DNA of 41,766 nucleotides from Acidovorax sp. FJL06 (GTDB lineage Bacteria > Pseudomonadota > Gammaproteobacteria > Burkholderiales > Burkholderiaceae_C), in contig NZ_QAJR01000027.1 in NCBI RefSeq assembly GCF_003852545.1, positions 45,138-86,903 of the forward strand, read 5' to 3'. The position numbers and the translations under genes were made by a program. Below are positions 31,779-40,024 of the stretch, one piece after another (position 1 is the first letter of the stretch; each line of letters starts with the position of its first letter). Below the pieces are notes generated by a model. That model did no database searches. It was not told the DNA's origin and saw only the letters and a list, made by a program, of their open reading frames with translations.

Positions 31779-32093
31779 ATGGATGCGATGGAACGCGCAG
31801 AAAAATTGCAGGCCGCCGCCACGGCAGTCGGTGCCCTCGTGGCCCTGGTGCCTGCGGCCAGCATCGGCGGCAACATCTTTGTCGCCATCCTTGCTGCGCT
31901 GGGTGTGGGATCGTTGGCAGGGGGCACGGTCATGCTGCGGTGGCTGCTCACCGACGAAGGCGACGCCTACCTGCGGGCCGACTCGCGCATTTCGGGCCGC
32001 TCCACCTCGCGCACCTCCGTGTGGCTGGGCAATCTGGCGCCGGGCGTGGTCCTGACCGGCCTGGCCGTTCTGCTCCACCTGCGCCTGGCCTGA
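31779..32093 (+). CDS. Small membrane protein of unknown function
   Basis: Not recognised. The 104-aa product has an N-terminal amphipathic start (MDAMERAEKLQAAATAVG), two hydrophobic segments (about 15-55, possibly two helices, and about 83-102), and a central hydrophilic part with LTDEGDAYLRADSRISGRST. The ATG is preceded by AGGGGACC at good spacing. It lies 100 bases after the flavoprotein gene and converges with the GGDEF-EAL gene 30 bases on. Confidence 0.65.
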   Translation: MDAMERAEKLQAAATAVGALVALVPAASIGGNIFVAILAALGVGSLAGGTVMLRWLLTDEGDAYLRADSRISGRSTSRTSVWLGNLAPGVVLTGLAVLLHLRLA

Positions 32094-32123
32094 CTGCGGC
32101 ACGCACCACAGCGCGGCGCGGCA

Positions 32124-35100
32124 TCACCCCATCACCGGCGCGGGTAGCGTGCTGGTGGCATCCAGCGTGCGCAACGAGGCCCCCTGCAGCAAACGGTGCT
32201 GCAGCGCCCAGGCCTCTAGGTGGTCCAGCGGCAAGGGGCGGCTGAAGTAGTAGCCCTGCAGCTCCTCGCAGTCCAGCGCGCCCAGCACCTGGGCCGTGGC
32301 CAGGTCTTCCACGCCTTCGGCCACGATGCGCAGGCCCAGGGTGTGGCCCAGCGCGATGATGGCGCGGGTGATGGCCATGTCGGCGGGGTTGGCCAGCATG
32401 TCGCGCACAAAGGATTTGTCCACCTTGAGGCGGTCGATGTCAAAACGCTTGAGGTAGGCCAGGCTGGAGTAGCCGGTGCCGAAGTCGTCGATGGACAGCT
32501 GCACGCCCAGCGCCTTGAGGGCCGCCAGCTGCAGCTCGGCGGCATGGGCGTTGTCCATGAGCTGCGACTCGGTGATCTCCAGTTCCAGCCGGTGGGCGGG
32601 CATGCCGGTGCGGGCCAGCAGCGCCTCGATGTCAGGCACCAGCGCCGGATCGGACAGCTGCGCGGCCGAGAGGTTGACCGACACCGACACCTCCGCCAAC
32701 GGGTGGGGGTGCGGGGGCGCCCCGCCATCCTCGGGCCGCGCTTGCCACTGCGCCCACTGCTCGCAGGCCTGCTGCAGCACCCAGCCGCCGATGGCGCGGA
32801 TCATGCCGCTCTCTTCGGCAATGGGGATGAACTCGCTGGGCGGGATGGCGCCCAGCACCGGGCTGTTCCAGCGCAGCAGCGCCTCCACGCCCAGCAGGTG
32901 CGCGCCCTTGGCAGACAGGCGCGGCTGGTAGTGCAGGCTCAGCTCGTTGCGCTCCAGCGCGCGGCGCAGCTGCTGCTCCATGGTCTGGCGCGCCACGGCG
33001 CGCTGGTCGGTCTCCATCGAATAGAACAGCGCCATGTCGCGCCCCGTGGTCTTGGCCTCGTACATGGCCGCGTCGGCGCGGCGCATGAGTTCGTCGATGT
33101 CGCTGCCGTCCTCGGGGTACACCGCAATGCCCACGCTGCAGGACACGTTCAGCTCGTGCCCTTCCACCGGGTGGCTCTGGCGGATGAGCGGGATCAGCCG
33201 CCGCTCCACCAACTGCTGCACATCCTCGCGCCCGGCCACGTCGCGCATCACCACCACAAACTCGTCGCCGCCCAGGCGGCTCACGGTGTCGCGGCTGCGC
33301 ACGGCTTGGGTGAGGCGCGCGGCCACCGAGCGCAGCAGGCCATCACCGATGTGGTGGCCCAGCGTGTCGTTGATGGACTTGAAGCGGTCCAGGTCGATGA
33401 ACAGCACCGCCACCTTCTCGCCGGTGATGGGCGCCTGCGCCAGCGCCATTTGCAGGCGCTGCACACACAGCGAGCGGTTGGGCAGCTCGGTGAGCACGTC
33501 GTGGTGCGCGAGGAACTGGATGCGCTCCTCGTTGTGCTTGCGGTCGGTGATGTCGATGGCAATGCCGATGTGGTTGGCCACGGCGCCCCCCTTGCCCTCG
33601 CGCACGGCCGACACCATGAGCCAGGCCGGATAGGTCTCGCCCGAACGGCGGCGAAAGCGCACCTCGCCCTGCCAGGATTCCTTGTCGGCCATGGTGCGGC
33701 GGATCTGCGCCGACAGCGGCTCGCCGCCGGCCTCCTCCAGCAGCGAGCCCAGGCCTTCACCGATGAGTTCGTAGAAGTCGTAGTGCGTGCTGCGGCAGAA
33801 CGCCTTGTTCACGCTGATGATCTGCTGCTCGGCGTTCATGATGATGATGCCCTCAGACGAGGCCTCGAACACCTTGGCCCACAGCTCCAGGCGCTGCTCC
33901 ATCACCTTGAGCACGTTGATGGGCGTGAACGCCGTGAGCACCGAGTCGCGCCCCTGGAACTGCAGGCGCCGCGCCGACAGCACGGCCCAGGACGGCTCGG
34001 GGCTGCCCTTCCAGCGCACCTCGAACTCATCGACCGAGCCCTGGTCCGCCAGGCGCTGAAAGAAGCGTGCGCGCACGCCGGGCTCCAGCCCCACGGCCCA
34101 GGGGTCGGTCTTGCGGCCGCCCAGCCAGTGGGCGGCGGGCGCGTTGGAGTGCAGCACCTCGTGCTCAGGGATGGACGTGACCACCATGGGGATGGGAAAG
34201 GCTTCCACCAGCTCGCGCTGCGCCTCGGCCGCGCGGGCACTGGCGGCCAGTTCCTGCTGCAGCACGCGGTCGCGGTCGAGCTGGGACAGCATCTCGTTGA
34301 AGGCCGTGACCAGGCGGCCGATTTCGTCGCGGCTGTTCCACTGCGCGCGCAGCCGGTGGTCGCCGCTCTTGCGCACCTCGTCAGCCACCCGCGCCAGCTG
34401 CTGCAGGGGCTTGGCAATCTGGCGCGCCACCAGCGTGACGAGCGAGAGGATGCAGCCCAGCAGCACCAGCGCCGTGCCCAGGTGCAGCCACATGCGCGCA
34501 AACAGGCTGTCCACCCGCTGGTTCAGCAGGCGCTCCAGGTCCACAATGCCCACCGACCAGGCATCGCGCAGCGCGCCCAGCACCTGGGCCTGCTGTGCGC
34601 CCACCTGGGCCAGCGTCAGGCGCGATTCGCCAGCGGCAATGCCCTGCAACAGGGCCTGCAGGCTCGCCAGCGACGCCTTGAGCGCCTCGCGCTGCGGGCC
34701 CAGGGCCGCGCGCATCTCGGGCGACCCCGCAATAAAGGCCTGGTTGTAGTCCGACTCAATGCCCTGCGCCACCGCGTCCAGCCGCCCCACCAGCGTGAGC
34801 AGCTCCGAGTTCCATTGCGGCCCCAGCGCCGAGGGCGCCGCGCTCAGAAAACTCACCGTGTCGTGCACCGCCTGCAGCAGCTCCGGAAAGCGCAGCACCA
34901 CCAGCGACATCACGTAGTAGCTGTCCAGGTCCGGGTCCAGGATCAGGTTGGACTGGTTGCCCACGGTGGTGAGCAATTCGCGCCCCTCGCGCAGCAGCTG
35001 GCTGCGCCGCAGGGTGAGCGACGGCGCATCGCCCCCCGCCGATGCCCCCGGGGCGGGCGATGCCGTGCCGGGCAACTGCTCCAGCGCGGTGCTGAAGCGC

Positions 35101-35414
35101 TGGCCTGCATCGCCGGTGTGCAACTGCTCGTCGTGGGCCTCGCGCACCACGGCCAGCCGGGCCAGCACCTCGGCCACCAGCGGCGGCTGCTGGGACGCAT
35201 CCAGAAACTGCCCCAGCAAGCCGTCGCGCACCACCGCCGCATAGGTGGTGCCCACGATCTCCTTGCGCGTGAAATCGATGGCCAGGTATTTCTCATGGAT
35301 CAGGATGCTGGAGACGTAGATCACCGCCGTCAGGTCCAGCAGATAGATGAGCATGAGCTTGCGGCCCACACTGAGGCGGCCCAGCCAGCCCGATACGCGG
35401 CGCATGAATGCCAT
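32124..35414 (-). CDS. Membrane sensor with HAMP, two PAS, GGDEF and EAL domains
   Basis: This protein makes and/or breaks cyclic di-GMP. The 1096-aa product has a membrane helix at about 18-40, a periplasmic sensor of about 260 residues (helical, no named family evident), a second helix at about 303-328, HAMP (to about 380), a PAS-like domain (LVEAFPIPMVVTSI), a second PAS/PAC (VFEASSEGIIIMNAEQQIIS...), a GGDEF domain with intact RLGGDEF at about 713-719, and an EAL domain with intact EALLRW (Glu near 844), ELEITES, and IDDFGTGYSS. All catalytic residues that I can check are kept in both domains. The ATG at 35414 puts the first helix near the N-terminus; it has only a weak ribosome site. It stands alone and is divergent from rpsU. 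Confidence 0.93.
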   Translation of the reverse strand: MAFMRRVSGWLGRLSVGRKLMLIYLLDLTAVIYVSSILIHEKYLAIDFTRKEIVGTTYAAVVRDGLLGQFLDASQQPPLVAEVLARLAVVREAHDEQLHTGDAGQRFSTALEQLPGTASPAPGASAGGDAPSLTLRRSQLLREGRELLTTVGNQSNLILDPDLDSYYVMSLVVLRFPELLQAVHDTVSFLSAAPSALGPQWNSELLTLVGRLDAVAQGIESDYNQAFIAGSPEMRAALGPQREALKASLASLQALLQGIAAGESRLTLAQVGAQQAQVLGALRDAWSVGIVDLERLLNQRVDSLFARMWLHLGTALVLLGCILSLVTLVARQIAKPLQQLARVADEVRKSGDHRLRAQWNSRDEIGRLVTAFNEMLSQLDRDRVLQQELAASARAAEAQRELVEAFPIPMVVTSIPEHEVLHSNAPAAHWLGGRKTDPWAVGLEPGVRARFFQRLADQGSVDEFEVRWKGSPEPSWAVLSARRLQFQGRDSVLTAFTPINVLKVMEQRLELWAKVFEASSEGIIIMNAEQQIISVNKAFCRSTHYDFYELIGEGLGSLLEEAGGEPLSAQIRRTMADKESWQGEVRFRRRSGETYPAWLMVSAVREGKGGAVANHIGIAIDITDRKHNEERIQFLAHHDVLTELPNRSLCVQRLQMALAQAPITGEKVAVLFIDLDRFKSINDTLGHHIGDGLLRSVAARLTQAVRSRDTVSRLGGDEFVVVMRDVAGREDVQQLVERRLIPLIRQSHPVEGHELNVSCSVGIAVYPEDGSDIDELMRRADAAMYEAKTTGRDMALFYSMETDQRAVARQTMEQQLRRALERNELSLHYQPRLSAKGAHLLGVEALLRWNSPVLGAIPPSEFIPIAEESGMIRAIGGWVLQQACEQWAQWQARPEDGGAPPHPHPLAEVSVSVNLSAAQLSDPALVPDIEALLARTGMPAHRLELEITESQLMDNAHAAELQLAALKALGVQLSIDDFGTGYSSLAYLKRFDIDRLKVDKSFVRDMLANPADMAITRAIIALGHTLGLRIVAEGVEDLATAQVLGALDCEELQGYYFSRPLPLDHLEAWALQHRLLQGASLRTLDATSTLPAPVMG

Positions 35415-35566
35415 GGTGTTGCGGCGGGGCCGCCCGGGCGGATGGCCAGGGCTCCCCACCGGTGAGTAGGAGTGTTACAACATGAAGCAACTTCCGCGCC
35501 ATTGCCAGTCTGTCCGCCCCGCAAGAGGCCATCCTGGCGCGTCGCCGACGGAAAGGCAGGCAACCC

Positions 35567-35597
35567 TTGCGCCACCGGCACGGATAGAGGCTATAAT
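35567..35597 (+). promoter_or_regulatory. Sigma-70 promoter of rpsU
   Basis: TTGCGC (35567-35572) and a perfect TATAAT (35592-35597) are 19 bases apart. Transcription should begin near 35604, about 120 bases ahead of the start codon. The sequence from 35415 to here holds nothing else that I recognise. Confidence 0.65.
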
Positions 35598-35617
35598 CTC
35601 CGGCTTTGCTGGCAATG

Positions 35618-35649
35618 CCCCGTCGGCCAAATACTAGTTACAGACGGGG
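35618..35649 (+). promoter_or_regulatory. Leader hairpin of rpsU
   Basis: CCCCGTC (35618-35624) pairs with GACGGGG (35643-35649) in the long rpsU leader. The region before the ATG (TTGGAAAACATTAGCTA) lacks a close Shine-Dalgarno sequence. The combination could reflect control of S21 translation; not proven. Confidence 0.45.
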
Positions 35650-35723
35650 AAACCGCTTTGTACGGACTTGAGGCCCGATCTCCCCAAGCCCCTCTGCAGG
35701 CACCATTTGGAAAACATTAGCTA

Positions 35724-35936
35724 ATGACTACGATCCGCGTAAAAGAAAACGAACCCTTTGACGTTGCACTGCGCCGCTTCAAGCGCACCATTGAAAAGCT
35801 CGGCCTGCTGACCGACCTGCGCGCCCGTGAGTTCTACGAGAAGCCCACCGCCGAGCGCAAGCGCAAGAAGGCTGCTGCCGTGAAGCGTCACTACAAGCGC
35901 GTTCGCAGCATGCAACTGCCCAAGAAGCTGTACTAA
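35724..35936 (+). CDS. rpsU: 30S ribosomal protein bS21
   Basis: This small basic protein of the 30S subunit helps base pairing of mRNA with the 16S 3' end. The 70-aa product is typical in length and sequence: [20 protein letters not shown] at the start, then [21 protein letters not shown] and a Lys/Arg-rich tail. It has its own sigma-70 promoter and terminator and precedes yqeY, a common arrangement in betaproteobacteria, but the usual next genes (dnaG, rpoD) do not follow here. Confidence 0.98.
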
Positions 35937-35974
35937 GTACCGCTTTGGCCCCGTTCTGATACGGAGTGCCGACA

Positions 35975-36010
35975 AACCCGCGCTAGGGACGCCAAGCGCG
36001 GGTTTTTGTT
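35975..36010 (+). terminator. Intrinsic terminator of rpsU
   Basis: AACCCGCGCT (35975-35984) pairs with AGCGCGGGTT (35995-36004) and runs into TTTGTTTTTT. A clear rho-independent terminator 38 bases after the stop. Confidence 0.9.
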
Positions 36011-36020
36011 TTTTCGGGTC

Positions 36021-36110
36021 TGCACAAAGCCCCTCTGGCGTCGTTGCAGCGCCTTGCCGTAGCAAGACTACTGTCTGCGGCGCTGCGCCTAGCCAGAGGG
36101 GCTTTGTGCA
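36021..36110. repeat. 90-bp inverted-repeat element between rpsU and yqeY
   Basis: Perfect 19-base arms (36021-36039 and 36092-36110; TGCACAAAGCCCCTCTGGC and its reverse complement) enclose a second, imperfect stem (CAGCGCC / GGCGCTG) around GTAGCAAGACTACTGTCTGC. The whole folds into one long hairpin right after the rpsU terminator and 41 bases before yqeY. It resembles a small mobile repeat, though no target duplication is visible. Confidence 0.7.
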
Positions 36111-36150
36111 AACCCTCCGTCCCCGTCTGAAACCAAAAAAGGAAGCCGCC

Positions 36151-36597
36151 ATGAGCCTCAAGGACCAGATCACCGAAGACATGAAAACCGCCATGCGCGC
36201 CAAGGACAGCGAGCGCCTGGGCACCATCCGCCTGCTGCAGGCTGCGATGAAGCAAAAGGAAGTGGACGAGCGCATCGTGCTGGACGACGCGGCTGTGGTC
36301 GCCATCGTGGACAAGCTCATCAAGCAGCGCAAGGACTCGATCACCGCGTTTGAAGGCGCAGGCCGCCAGGACCTGGCCGACAAGGAAAAGTCTGAAATGG
36401 CCGTGCTGCAGGCCTACCTGCCCGAGCGCATGTCGGCCGAAGAAACGCTGGCCGCCGTGAAGGCCATCGTGGCCGAAATCGGCGCTGCAGGCCCTGGCGA
36501 CATGGGCAAGGTGATGGGCGTGGTCAAGACCCGCCTGGCGGGCAAGGCCGACATGGGCCAGGTGTCGGCTGCGGTGAAGGCAGCGCTGGCGGGCTGA
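36151..36597 (+). CDS. GatB/YqeY domain protein
   Basis: YqeY proteins share the C-terminal helical domain of GatB, the amidotransferase subunit, and are thought to bind tRNA or act on tRNA-linked amidation; the role is not settled. The 148-aa product matches the family in length, with the start MSLKDQITEDMKTAMRAKDS, the central LPERMSAEETLAAVKAIV and the conserved PGDMGKVMGVVKTRLAGKAD near the end. The ATG follows AAAGGA by 7 bases. Confidence 0.93.
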   Translation: MSLKDQITEDMKTAMRAKDSERLGTIRLLQAAMKQKEVDERIVLDDAAVVAIVDKLIKQRKDSITAFEGAGRQDLADKEKSEMAVLQAYLPERMSAEETLAAVKAIVAEIGAAGPGDMGKVMGVVKTRLAGKADMGQVSAAVKAALAG

Positions 36598-36633
36598 TCG
36601 CCTCCTCACCACCACCCAGTCAGTATCTTTTTT

Positions 36634-36676
36634 ATAGCTGCTACCGCTTGCCAGACGGGCGGTAGCAGCTATTTTT
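36634..36676 (+). terminator. Strong terminator after yqeY built from a dispersed repeat
   Basis: ATAGCTGCTACCGC (36634-36647) pairs perfectly with GCGGTAGCAGCTAT (36659-36672) and is followed by TTTTG. The arm sequence recurs in degenerate form elsewhere in the window, so it also belongs to a repeat family. Confidence 0.85.
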
Positions 36677-36679
36677 GCT

Positions 36680-37618
36680 TCAAACCGGGGTGTTTCCCCC
36701 CGCGTCGACATCCCGCGCCATCCACCCGGCGCGGAAATGCGCCTGCAGAAACTCCACACACACCCGCACCTTGGCTGACCGCTCCAGCCGCGTGGGGTAC
36801 ACGGCCCACACATTGGCCTCTTGCTGCCACTGCGGCAGCACCTGCACCAGGCGCCCGGTCTGCAGGTGCGCGCCCACATCCCACAGCGAGCGCAACACCA
36901 CGCCACGCCCGTCCACCGCCCACTGCACGGCCATCTCGCCGTTGTTGGCCGACAGCGGGCCACGCACCTTGACCGACTCTTCCTGCGCGCCGCTGCGCAG
37001 GCGCCACACGCCAAAGGGGTGGTCGCGCTCCTTGATCACCAGGCAGTCGTGCGCGGCCAGATCGGCCACCGTGCGCGGAATGCCCTTGCGCTGCAGATAC
37101 TCGGGCGCCGCGCACAACACACGGTGGTTGTCGGCCAGGCGGCGGGCAATGAGGTGCGGGGCGATCTCGTCACCCACGCGCACGTCCAGGTCAAAGCCCT
37201 CGCCCGCCACATCCACCAGCCGGTCGAACACCTCCAGCCGCACCTGCAGCCCCGGGTGCTGCTCCACCAGCCGCGACAGCGCGGGCGCCACGATCTGCCG
37301 GCCAAAGCCAAAGCTGCTGCTCACGCGCAGCAGCCCACGCGGTTCGCTGCGCGTGACGGCCACCTCCTGCAGGAGTTGCTCCATGTCGTCCAGGATGCGC
37401 TGCGCCCAGTGGAAAACACGCTCGCCCTCCTCCGTCACCGCCACGCGGCGGGTGGTGCGGTGCAGCAGCTTGACCTGCAGATCCTGCTCCAGCAGGCGGA
37501 TGCGTTTGCTCACGTAAGCGGGGGACGTGCCCAGCTCGGTGGCCGCGCCGCCAAAGCTCGCCTTGCGCACCACGGCGGTGAACACGCGCAGGTCTTCGGC
37601 AGCTGGATTTTTATGCAC
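36680..37618 (-). CDS. LysR-family regulator, probably of the divergent tartrate/D-malate dehydrogenase
   Basis: This is a LysR-type regulator of the DmlR/TtdR kind. The product (312 aa from a GTG at 37618) has the N-terminal winged helix (DLRVFTAVVRKASFGGAATE..., recognition part TSPAYVSKRIRLLEQ, about 10-60) and a LysR substrate-binding domain (about 92-300). A TTG 72 bases further upstream is also in frame but would add an unlike extension. It is divergent from the dehydrogenase with 124 bases between the starts. The effector is probably D-malate or tartrate. Confidence 0.88.
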   Translation of the reverse strand: MHKNPAAEDLRVFTAVVRKASFGGAATELGTSPAYVSKRIRLLEQDLQVKLLHRTTRRVAVTEEGERVFHWAQRILDDMEQLLQEVAVTRSEPRGLLRVSSSFGFGRQIVAPALSRLVEQHPGLQVRLEVFDRLVDVAGEGFDLDVRVGDEIAPHLIARRLADNHRVLCAAPEYLQRKGIPRTVADLAAHDCLVIKERDHPFGVWRLRSGAQEESVKVRGPLSANNGEMAVQWAVDGRGVVLRSLWDVGAHLQTGRLVQVLPQWQQEANVWAVYPTRLERSAKVRVCVEFLQAHFRAGWMARDVDAGGNTPV

Positions 37619-37742
37619 GGTTCGTGAAGTATGAGGCCACAGTTGGCTGATTGTAGTTTTCGGTGACGCTGGGAACAATGCACTCCACAACGCTGGCTAG
37701 CCCCCGTGGCAGCCTCCCGCCACTTCTTCCAAGGACCGCTTT

Positions 37743-38849
37743 ATGGCCACCGCAACCACTCCCAAAACCTACCGCATCGCCCTCATCGCCGGAGACGGCA
37801 TCGGCAAGGAAGTGATGCCCGAGGGCCTGCGCGTGGTGCAGGCGGCCGCAGCGCGCTTTGGCATCGCCCTGGAAACCACCCCCATCGACTGGGCCAGTTG
37901 CGACTACTACGCGGCCCACGGAAAAATGATGCCCGACGACTGGAAGGCGCAGCTCTCGGGCATGGACGCCATCTTCTTCGGCGCCGTGGGCTGGCCGGCC
38001 ACCGTGCCCGACCATGTCTCGCTGTGGGGCTCGCTGCTCAAGTTCCGCCGCGAGTTCGACCAGTACATCAACCTGCGCCCGGTGCGCCTGTTCGAGGGCG
38101 TGCCCTGCCCGCTGGCCGGCCGCAAGCCCGGCGACATCGACTACTACGTGGTGCGCGAGAACACCGAGGGCGAATACACCGCGCTCGGCGGCATCATGTA
38201 CGAAGGCACGGACCGCGAGATCGTCATCCAGGAATCGGTCTACTCGCGCCACGGCGCCCACCGCCTCTTGAAGTTCGCCTTCGACCTGGCGCAAAGCCGC
38301 CCCAAAAAGCATGTCACCCTGGCCACCAAGAGCAACGGCATCGCCATCAGCATGCCCTGGTGGGACCAGCGCGCCGACGACGTGGCCCAAAGCTACCCCG
38401 AGGTCACGCTGGACAAGCAGCACATCGACATCCTCACCGCGCGCTTTGTGCTGCAGCCGGGCCGCTTCGACGTGGTGGCCGCCACCAACCTGTTTGGCGA
38501 CATCTTGAGCGACCTGGGCCCCGCCACCACCGGCACCATCGGCCTGGCCCCCTCGGCCAACCTGAACCCCGAGCGCCACTTCCCCAGCCTGTTCGAGCCC
38601 GTGCACGGCTCGGCGCCCGACATCTATGGCAAAAACATCGCCAACCCGATCGCGATGATCTGGTCGGGCGCGCTGATGCTGGACTTCCTCACCCAGGGCC
38701 AGGGCGCAGGCCGCGCGGCGCACGATGCCATCGTGGCGGCAATCGAAGCGGTCATCAAGAACGGCCCCCGCACGCCGGACCTGGGCGGCACGGCCAACAC
38801 CACGCAGGTGGGCGAGGCGATTGCTGCGGCGGTGGTGGCCAAGGGCTGA
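37743..38849 (+). CDS. Tartrate dehydrogenase / D-malate dehydrogenase (TtuC/DmlA type)
   Basis: This NAD-dependent, Mn2+-using beta-decarboxylating dehydrogenase of the isopropylmalate-dehydrogenase superfamily oxidises tartrate, D-malate or related 2-hydroxyacids. The 368-aa product has IAGDGIGKEVMPE (about 14-26), GAVGWP (near 80), the substrate region ENTEGEYTALGG (Tyr near 142), catalytic Lys near 195 in ATKSNGIAISMPWWD, and metal ligands in NLFGDILSDLGP. Family length is normal. AAGGA lies 8 bases before the ATG. A divergent LysR gene is the expected regulator. Confidence 0.93.
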   Translation: MATATTPKTYRIALIAGDGIGKEVMPEGLRVVQAAAARFGIALETTPIDWASCDYYAAHGKMMPDDWKAQLSGMDAIFFGAVGWPATVPDHVSLWGSLLKFRREFDQYINLRPVRLFEGVPCPLAGRKPGDIDYYVVRENTEGEYTALGGIMYEGTDREIVIQESVYSRHGAHRLLKFAFDLAQSRPKKHVTLATKSNGIAISMPWWDQRADDVAQSYPEVTLDKQHIDILTARFVLQPGRFDVVAATNLFGDILSDLGPATTGTIGLAPSANLNPERHFPSLFEPVHGSAPDIYGKNIANPIAMIWSGALMLDFLTQGQGAGRAAHDAIVAAIEAVIKNGPRTPDLGGTANTTQVGEAIAAAVVAKG

Positions 38850-38886
38850 ACCCCGCCAAGGCAAAAAGCTCCTATTTCAATAGCTT

Positions 38887-38922
38887 AAAAGGCTTAACTA
38901 TCGCGCGGTAGAGGCCTTTTTC
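38887..38922 (+). terminator. Terminator after the dehydrogenase gene
   Basis: AAAAGGC (38887-38893) pairs with GCCTTTT, with an inner stem CTATC-gcgc-GGTAG, and the hairpin runs into TTTTTCTC. The MITE-like element begins 5 bases later. Confidence 0.7.
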
Positions 38923-38927
38923 TCTTA

Positions 38928-39195
38928 GAACCTGTTCAAGATCTTTTCGGGGATCGCATTGGAGTGCAATCGGGATGAGTGGATGCTTCGGGTGCGCCGC
39001 ATGGGCTCGTGCCCATGCAAGCAGCCGGGGCGTCCAATCGCCCGATTTCACTCCAACCCTTCGGGCAAGTGCCTTGCCGGGCGGTCTGCGGCGGAGCAAA
39101 GCTTGTGGATAGCCGGGCTATCCACTGCGCACCGCGCCTAGCATCCCATCCCGGCAAGGGACTTGTGCGACCCCGAAAAGATCTTGAACAGGTTC
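38928..39195. mobile_element. 268-bp MITE-like element with perfect terminal inverted repeats
   Basis: The ends are perfect 25-base inverted repeats starting GAACCTGTTCAAGATC (left 38928-38952, right 39171-39195), and the element is flanked by TTA on both sides (38925-38927 and 39196-39198), a 3-bp target duplication. It has no transposase gene; the few short frames inside are not convincing. A diverged copy of its left 119 bases begins at 41648. TNA target sites and GAGCC/GAACC-type ends suggest mobilisation by an IS5-group (IS1031-like) transposase; that is inference. Confidence 0.85.
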
Positions 39196-39208
39196 TTAAA
39201 GCAGCGAG

Positions 39209-39592
39209 CTATGTGGCGATGTCCTCGTGCAGGCAAAGGTAGTTGCCCTCCGTGTCCTTGAACCACGCGGCCTTCTCGGCGCCCAGCACACACACGTGGT
39301 TCACGGTCTTGAGGCCGGGGAAGTCGTAGTCCTCGAAGACCACCTTGGCGCGTTTCAGCGCCTCGATGGTGGCCGCGATGTCCGCCACCTGGAAGCTGAT
39401 GGCCGTGTGGTCGGCCTTGGTGCCTTCCGGCTTGGGGAAGAGGGCCAGCGTGCTGCCCCCCACCGCATAAAGAAACTTGCCATCGGGCCGGAACCCGCCG
39501 GGCTTGAGCCCCAGGCAACCCTCGTAGAAGGCGCGGGCGCGGTCCATGTCCATCACCGGCAGCATGGTGGTTACGGAGGCATCGGACAACAT
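39209..39592 (-). CDS. VOC-superfamily (glyoxalase/bleomycin resistance-like) protein
   Basis: The 127-aa product is a single VOC domain with two beta-alpha-beta-beta-beta units: MLPVMDMDRARAFYEGCLGLK at the N-terminus and the second half from HTAISFQVADIAATI. The C-terminal pattern AAWFKDTEGNYLCLHED has the Glu/His often used for metal binding in this superfamily. Reaction cannot be assigned. AAAGGA lies 7 bases before the ATG. It stands between the MITE-like element and an intergenic stretch of about 440 bases. Confidence 0.88.
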   Translation of the reverse strand: MLSDASVTTMLPVMDMDRARAFYEGCLGLKPGGFRPDGKFLYAVGGSTLALFPKPEGTKADHTAISFQVADIAATIEALKRAKVVFEDYDFPGLKTVNHVCVLGAEKAAWFKDTEGNYLCLHEDIAT

Positions 39593-40004
39593 ACCAAGTC
39601 CTTTCGCTCAATCCGGCCCTGCATTCGATCTCAGCGCCCCCTGGTCCGCACCAGGCCCCGGTCCAGGCCGCCTGACCGGTGGTGCAGTGTAGGCCGATCC
39701 CCACCACAGCACCAGTGCAGACCGTGCTGCTGCCCGCGTCCTTCACCCCCCGTGGGGCGGCACCCTGAAGTTCTCGGTGATGTGCTTTTCGGCCCGCGCC
39801 AAGGCGGCACCCAGCGCCACCAGCCACCGCTGGCAGGCAATGCCTGCGCGCCGCAGCCTGCGGCCCCGCTGGGGCAAGGTGGGGGGCGCCGTCGGCACAG
39901 CGCCTGCGGTCGGGTGGGCCGTGGTGTCATCGAAAGTGCGGGGGACCAAACGGGTGGGGTGCAACATGGCCCGCATGCTCGGTCCTGGCTTACCATCTGT
40001 AAAG
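39593..40004. other. Long intergenic stretch, mostly unassigned
   Basis: Between the VOC gene and the LysR promoter I see no RNA gene or clear promoter. One minus-strand frame (39743-39967) has coding-like codon usage and is listed separately with low confidence. The remainder (39593-39742) holds nothing that I recognise. Confidence 0.5.
39743..39967 (-). CDS. Possible small hypothetical protein
   Basis: This 74-aa frame has GC-rich third positions like real genes of the window and a plausible C-terminal helix (CQRWLVALGAALARAEKHIT) after a Pro/Thr-rich N-terminus. There is no recognisable domain or good ribosome site ahead of the ATG at 39967. It may be genuine or a chance open frame; divergence from the LysR gene gives no further hint. 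Confidence 0.35.
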   Translation of the reverse strand: MLHPTRLVPRTFDDTTAHPTAGAVPTAPPTLPQRGRRLRRAGIACQRWLVALGAALARAEKHITENFRVPPHGG

Positions 40005-40024
40005 TTGAATTCAATGAAGCTTCA
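40005..40024. promoter_or_regulatory. Twin palindromes ahead of the LysR gene
   Basis: TTGAATTCAA and TGAAGCTTCA are two perfect 10-nt palindromes lying end to end, 15 bases before the LysR start codon. Spacing of one helical turn suggests a dimer or tetramer binding site, perhaps for autoregulation. Confidence 0.5.

Noticed and set aside
32220-35465. A 1081-codon open frame on the plus strand opposite the GGDEF-EAL gene
   Set aside because: Same compositional artefact; no domain, signal peptide or ribosome site, while the minus strand has intact GGDEF and EAL motifs.
38928-39195. Coding gene inside the MITE-like element
   Set aside because: Frames are short, differ between the two copies and have no ribosome sites; conservation between copies is at DNA level.
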